Of a stretch of 9,195 nt of DNA, positions 6,250 to 9,195 are shown piece by piece. The notes beneath the pieces were generated by a model, which was not told the origin of the DNA, did no database searches, and saw only the letters and a list, made by a program, of their open reading frames with translations. The first letter of the stretch is position 1; every line of letters begins with the position of its first letter. The stretch is taken from contig JAEDKB010000046.1 of NCBI GenBank assembly GCA_016296045.1, positions 1 through 9,195 on the forward strand, given 5' to 3'. This stretch comes from Oscillospiraceae bacterium (GTDB lineage Bacteria; Bacillota; Clostridia; Oscillospirales; Oscillospiraceae). A program made the translations under genes and the position numbers.

Positions 6250-7612
6250 GCTCGCGAAACGTGCATGGTTTGCATTGGTTCTTGCTGCGGTTCTTTCTAT
6301 CGGATTGGTGGTTATCGTTGTTCGCTATTTTACGCAGGCACAGGACTGGGTAACCTTCCAGAACAGCCCTCATGTTTATAACAACGGCGTTATGGACAGC
6401 GGTATGATTGTTTCGCGAGACGGAACGCTGCTTCTTGACGCAACAAACGGAAGACATTATGCGGAGGACTACACGCTCCGCTGCTCCATGCTCCACCTGC
6501 TTGGCGATACGGAGGGCAATATTACACCGTATCTGCTCAATGAGTACGGTGATGAGCTGGTCGGCTTTGACCTTCTGAACGGTACGCATCATACCGGCCT
6601 TGGAAGCGGCGTGATGCATATGACGCTCAGTGCGGACGCGCAGAGAACGGCGATGTATGCGCTGAATGGGCGGCATGGGACGGTCGGCGTTTATAACTAT
6701 AAGACCGGCGAGGTGCTGTGTATGGTATCCTCTCCGAATTATGATCCGTGTGATGTTCCGGATGTCGCGGCAAATGAAGAATACTACGACGGTGTATATA
6801 TCAACCGTTTTGTCCATTCTGCTTATGCGCCCGGTTCTACGTTCAAGCTTGTCACCGCAGCGGCGGCGTTGGACAATATTTCCGATATTCGTACCCGTAC
6901 GTTCTATTGCAGCGGCAGCGTAGAGATCGGGGGAGAAACGGTCATATGCAACGGCGTACACGGAACACTGAACTTTGAGGAGGCTCTGTGCGAATCGTGC
7001 AATGTTGCGTTTGCGCAGATCGCGCAGGAACTCGGAGCGCGCACGCTTTCTTCCTATGTCGAAAAACTCGGTATTACCGACCATTTGACCTTTGACGGAA
7101 TCGAAACGGCTGCCGGACATTTTGATGTAGATGATGCGACGGCCTATGAGACGGCATGGGCAGGTATCGGTCAGTATACCGACCAGATCAATCCCTGCCA
7201 ATATATGCACTTTATGGGAGCAATCGCAAATGGCGGTCAGGCGGCAATTCCTCGTCTCGTGAACAGCGTGACGTTCGGAGACTCTACAAAGTATGAGGCA
7301 AAGACGGAGATGGGAGACCGACTGCTCAGCGGCGCCACGGCAGAAGATTTGGCGGAGATGATGCACTACGCGGTGCAGAACCAATACGGCTCGTGGTATT
7401 TTAACGGGCTGTACGCCGGAGCCAAATCCGGCACTGCCGAACGTGGAGAGGGTCAGAGCGCCAATGCTGTGTTTGCCGGCTTTGTGCAGGATTCCAATTA
7501 TCCGCTTGCTTTTGTCGTTGTTGTTGAGGGCGGCGGCGCCGGAGGCACAACCTGTGCGCCGATCATCCAGCAGGTGCTTTATTCGTGCATGGTTGCAATG
7601 GACAATAGCTAA
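6242..7612 (+). CDS. Class B penicillin-binding protein (PBP2/PbpA-like D,D-transpeptidase)
   Basis: This 456-residue protein crosslinks peptidoglycan outside the membrane as partner of the upstream SEDS enzyme. It has an N-terminal signal anchor (~9-29 after MNKLAKR). A short pedestal region follows, including SRDGTLLL (58-65, equivalent to the family's xDRNGxxL) and CSMLHLLGD (81-89). The transpeptidase domain runs from ~125 and has all three active-site motifs: STFK (199-202, Ser199 nucleophile), SCN (252-254) and KSGT (395-398). At 456 residues it is shorter than typical PBP2/FtsI proteins (about 550-700) and has little dimerisation domain, as in the PbpA/SpoVD-lite type. The start at 6242 (ATGAATAA overlapping the previous stop) has AGGAGGT (6227-6233) 8 bp upstream; a longer in-frame extension from 6161 would run inside ftsW-like coding sequence and is rejected. 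Translational coupling with the SEDS gene is likely. No terminator is seen before the tRNA promoter. Confidence 0.94.
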   Translation: MNKLAKRAWFALVLAAVLSIGLVVIVVRYFTQAQDWVTFQNSPHVYNNGVMDSGMIVSRDGTLLLDATNGRHYAEDYTLRCSMLHLLGDTEGNITPYLLNEYGDELVGFDLLNGTHHTGLGSGVMHMTLSADAQRTAMYALNGRHGTVGVYNYKTGEVLCMVSSPNYDPCDVPDVAANEEYYDGVYINRFVHSAYAPGSTFKLVTAAAALDNISDIRTRTFYCSGSVEIGGETVICNGVHGTLNFEEALCESCNVAFAQIAQELGARTLSSYVEKLGITDHLTFDGIETAAGHFDVDDATAYETAWAGIGQYTDQINPCQYMHFMGAIANGGQAAIPRLVNSVTFGDSTKYEAKTEMGDRLLSGATAEDLAEMMHYAVQNQYGSWYFNGLYAGAKSGTAERGEGQSANAVFAGFVQDSNYPLAFVVVVEGGGAGGTTCAPIIQQVLYSCMVAMDNS

Positions 7613-7646
7613 AAAGAAATAATCTGAAAAAATGACAAGAAAACTC

Positions 7647-7675
7647 TTGACAAGTGGGGGAAAATTTTGTATTAT
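7647..7675 (+). promoter_or_regulatory. Consensus sigma-A promoter of the tRNA-Ser gene
   Basis: A perfect -35 TTGACA (7647-7652) and a near-perfect -10 TATTAT (7670-7675) are spaced 17 bp apart. The transcript should start near 7682, about 30 bp before the mature tRNA 5' end. Confidence 0.88.
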
Positions 7676-7713
7676 ATTCAAGCTGATTTTGCAAACGCGA
7701 AGTTGGCTGAATT

Positions 7714-7805
7714 GGAGAGGTGGCTGAGCTGGCCGAAGGCGCACGACTGGAAATCGTGTAGGCGTTAAAAGCGTCTCGCGGGTTCGAATCCCGCCCTCTC
7801 CGCCA
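7714..7805 (+). tRNA. tRNA-Ser (anticodon GGA)
   Basis: The acceptor stem GGAGAGG (7714-7720) pairs perfectly with CCTCTCC (7795-7801). It is followed by discriminator G and an encoded CCA (7803-7805). The anticodon arm is CACGA-CTGGAAA-TCGTG, giving anticodon GGA, which reads UCC and UCU. A long variable arm (class II) lies between the anticodon arm and a GCGGGTTCGAATCCCGC T-arm, as expected for serine. The gene is 92 nt including CCA and stands alone with its own promoter and terminator. Confidence 0.98.
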
Positions 7806-7840
7806 ACAATGCGAACCGATTTAGATATCGGCGTAGAAAG

Positions 7841-7872
7841 CCCAGAAACCACAACGGTTTCTGGGTTTTTTT
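7841..7872 (+). terminator. Intrinsic terminator after tRNA-Ser
   Basis: CCCAGAAACC (7841-7850) and GGTTTCTGGG (7856-7865) form a perfect 10-bp stem with loop ACAAC, followed by seven T residues (7866-7872). It lies about 35 bp beyond the CCA and may also stop transcription from the PBP operon, which has no terminator of its own. Confidence 0.93.
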
Positions 7873-7956
7873 ATCCCATTTTTTCAAGTGAAACTCAATA
7901 GATATCCTAAGCCCAAAACGGCTGTTGGGGAGGACTTGAACTAAAAAGTTGTATCG

Positions 7957-7982
7957 CAAGTGCCGCTTGACAAAATCAAGTG
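7957..7982. promoter_or_regulatory. Candidate operator: alternating CAAG/CTTG arms upstream of the HTH gene
   Basis: Three arms alternate: CAAG (7957-7960), CTTG (7966-7969) and CAAG (7977-7980). The first two are a dyad with 5-bp spacing; CTTGA/TCAAG (7966-7970, 7976-7980) is another with 5-bp spacing. CAAGTG is repeated directly 20 bp apart (7957, 7977), about two helical turns. The cluster covers a TTGACA (7967-7972). XRE-type regulators often bind such dyads in their own promoter; autoregulation is inference only. Confidence 0.4.
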
Positions 7983-7990
7983 ATATATTC

Positions 7991-8019
7991 TTTATTATTG
8001 CAAGGCTTTCTGTTATAAT
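7991..8019 (+). promoter_or_regulatory. Extended -10 promoter of the HTH/membrane gene
   Basis: A perfect TATAAT (8014-8019) is preceded by TGT (8011-8013), giving an extended -10. The hexamer 17 bp upstream is only TTTATT (7991-7996), a weak -35. The TTGACA at 7967-7972 is too far away for this -10, and its own best -10 (TTTATT, 18 bp) is poor. Confidence 0.65.
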
Positions 8020-8046
8020 CAAATTAAGCAAAAGGAGGCGACTTTT

Positions 8047-9048
8047 ATGACAGTTGGTGAAAAAATTCAGAAATATAGAAAAGACCTCGATTTATCACAA
8101 GAGGAACTTGGTCAAAAATTGCTTGTAAGCCGACAGACAATTAGTTTATGGGAAAAAGATCAAACCGTCCCTACGATTGACAACTTAATAAGATTAAGAG
8201 AAATATTCGGTGTTTCCGTTGACGAAATATTGGGATTTGAGACTATAGAGCAAAATAATGAGGTTTTACCTAACGAATTGTATCGGTTCACCTTTTCAAA
8301 GGAAGAATTAAGTGAAATATACCGCTTACAAAGAAAAAGTGTTTATAAAAGCCCTCTAATTTTCACCATACTTTGCATTTTGATGATTGTGTTTTTCATC
8401 GGATCATCTGCACCCGATGCCGTGATTAGTTTTGCTTTCGGTATGTTTTTAATCGGTGCCGTTGCGCATATTAAGGGAATTAGAGCACATAGCAAGGCAT
8501 GGAAAAACAGCATAGAAAAAATTTGCAAATCCACTTACGAATATAAAATTTTTGAAAATTATATAAGCATTAACATATATCGTGAAAACGAAAGAATTCG
8601 TGAATCAAAATGTTTCTTTACGGACATTGAGCAAATTCAGCAGTTTAGCAAATGGCTTTTCTTACAATTCGGTGGGCAATCGTTTATTATACGAAAAAGC
8701 GATTTGAAAGAAAACTCCGCATTTTATTCATATATGTATAAAAACCCATCGAAAATAATTGAACCCCTAGTTTCGAATAAGTGGAGAACGATATCAATCA
8801 TTTTATTCGTTGCTTCTCTTTTATCGATAATGGGTGCGTTGGCTTTGGTTGGGGCAGTATCAAATGCAAATGGGCTATTTGTTGAAAATATGTGGTTATT
8901 CTTCTTGTTAACGCCTATTCCAATCACATCAATTATTTTTGGCTTTGTTTTAAAATCAAAGGGATACAAGTACAAGAAAAATATAATAGTCGGGTTTATA
9001 ATGACATTTTTTCTTTGTATATATGGCTTGTTTACCTTTATGTTTTAA
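8047..9048 (+). CDS. HTH (XRE-type) membrane protein with YcxB-like domain
   Basis: This 333-residue protein has an N-terminal Cro/C1-type helix-turn-helix (~4-62), including LSQEELGQKLLVSRQTISLWE (16-36) and VPTIDNLIRL (41-50). A short linker leads to two membrane segments (~103-120, 122-141). A soluble domain of about 90 residues (~160-233) follows, then three membrane segments (~247-270, 282-301, 311-332). The soluble part (FENYISINIYRENE, then FFTDIEQIQQFSKWLFLQF and SFIIRKSDL) resembles the YcxB-like fold, normally found as small membrane proteins without HTH; this match is from memory of the pattern. The likely role is a membrane-tethered transcription factor, signal unknown. The ATG has AAAGGAGG (8031-8038) 8 bp upstream. 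The gene is conspicuously A/T-rich against its neighbours (many AAA, ATA and TTT codons), suggesting acquisition. It has its own promoter and terminator. Confidence 0.85.
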   Translation: MTVGEKIQKYRKDLDLSQEELGQKLLVSRQTISLWEKDQTVPTIDNLIRLREIFGVSVDEILGFETIEQNNEVLPNELYRFTFSKEELSEIYRLQRKSVYKSPLIFTILCILMIVFFIGSSAPDAVISFAFGMFLIGAVAHIKGIRAHSKAWKNSIEKICKSTYEYKIFENYISINIYRENERIRESKCFFTDIEQIQQFSKWLFLQFGGQSFIIRKSDLKENSAFYSYMYKNPSKIIEPLVSNKWRTISIILFVASLLSIMGALALVGAVSNANGLFVENMWLFFLLTPIPITSIIFGFVLKSKGYKYKKNIIVGFIMTFFLCIYGLFTFMF

Positions 9049-9080
9049 TGATATCTTTTTCGGCGCAACTTGCCAGATCG

Positions 9081-9119
9081 AGCGGATGTAACTGATTTCA
9101 GTTACATCCGCTTTTCTTT
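9081..9119 (+). terminator. Intrinsic terminator after the HTH/membrane gene
   Basis: AGCGGATGTAACTG (9081-9094) and CAGTTACATCCGCT (9099-9112) form a perfect 14-bp stem with an ATTT loop, followed by TTTCTTT. It starts 32 bp after the stop codon and ends 27 bp before the next start codon. Confidence 0.92.
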
Positions 9120-9146
9120 AACAGGATAAGAGGAGGATTTGCAGCT

Positions 9147-9195
9147 ATGGTAGATTTGCTTGGATTATTGATCGACTGTTATAACAAAAACGATT
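9147..9195 (+). CDS. Start of an unidentified protein gene (truncated by window end)
   Basis: An ATG at 9147 has AGGAGG (9131-9136) 10 bp upstream and stays open for 16 codons to the window end, reading MVDLLGLLIDCYNKND. This is too short to assign a family. The 27-bp gap to the preceding terminator leaves no room for a conventional promoter downstream of it, so the gene would depend on readthrough or on a promoter overlapping the terminator. Confidence 0.6.
   Translation, partial: MVDLLGLLIDCYNKND

Noticed and set aside
6170..7852. A 560-codon antisense open frame over the PBP gene and tRNA
   Set aside because: It is antisense to a PBP gene with all catalytic motifs intact. Its N-terminus contains GGIRTRETLL, the familiar false peptide produced by translating tRNA-Ser backwards.
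7765..8031. An 88-codon minus-strand frame ending in AERAGFEPARRF
   Set aside because: The C-terminal string is another well-known artefact of antisense tRNA-Ser translation. The rest overlaps the tRNA terminator and the HTH promoter, and there is no ribosome site.
7805..8046. Search for a duplicated tRNA 3' end (att site) or short peptide gene after the tRNA
   Set aside because: No repeat of the tRNA 3' end and no start codon with a ribosome site was found here. The segment holds only the terminator, the operator-like repeats and the promoter.
9169..9180. A 12-bp match (TGATCGACTGTT) to 4228-4239 in the intergenic block
   Set aside because: One 12-bp match somewhere in a window of this size is expected by chance, and the second copy lies in coding sequence with no extended similarity.
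1..9195. CRISPR array, insertion-sequence transposase, toxin-antitoxin pair or defence operon
   Set aside because: No regularly spaced repeats, transposase, nuclease or paired small genes are visible. The WYL gene alone is not evidence of a defence locus.

Overview
The window looks like the chromosome of a low-to-mid GC Gram-positive anaerobe of the class Clostridia, probably an Oscillospirales/Ruminococcaceae-type gut bacterium. This placement is inferred from the gene families, the strong AGGAGG ribosome binding sites, the TTGACA/TATAAT promoters and the T-tailed hairpin terminators. It was not tested by any search. Most of the window is ordinary chromosomal housekeeping DNA; the last ~1.3 kb is visibly A/T-richer.

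Layout. (1) Bases 1-1687, plus strand: the 3' part of an ABC-F ATPase gene, then a complete Mrp/NBP35 (ApbC-type) iron-sulfur carrier ATPase. They end at a hairpin (1692-1732) that probably serves as a shared terminator for the convergent gene. (2) Bases 1735-2718, minus strand: a WYL-domain transcriptional regulator. It is divergent from (3) an AI-2E family membrane protein (2853-4169, plus) that has its own sigma-A-type promoter. (4) Bases 4170-4506: a 337-bp non-coding gap with five strong hairpins, bracketed by two identical 22-bp copies of a palindromic terminator stem. The arrangement reads like a small structured element inserted into, and duplicating, the AI-2E terminator. (5) Bases 4507-7612, plus: a two-gene cell-wall operon with an 8-bp overlap. 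It encodes an FHA-domain SEDS protein (FtsW/RodA family glycosyltransferase) and a compact class B penicillin-binding protein (transpeptidase). Together these would form a peptidoglycan polymerase/crosslinker pair, with the FHA domain suggesting control by a Thr kinase. (6) Bases 7647-7872: a self-contained tRNA-Ser(GGA) unit with perfect promoter, encoded CCA and strong terminator. (7) Bases 8047-9048: an A/T-rich gene for an unusual HTH/membrane/YcxB-like fusion protein with its own promoter and terminator. It may be accessory DNA sitting beside the tRNA. (8) Base 9147 onward: the first 16 codons of an unidentified gene.

The best candidates for something undescribed are the hairpin-rich element at 4178-4474 and the membrane-bound HTH/YcxB-like regulator. 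Most of the rest falls into well-known families. Many antisense open frames, including a 560-codon one over the PBP gene, were judged to be shadows.
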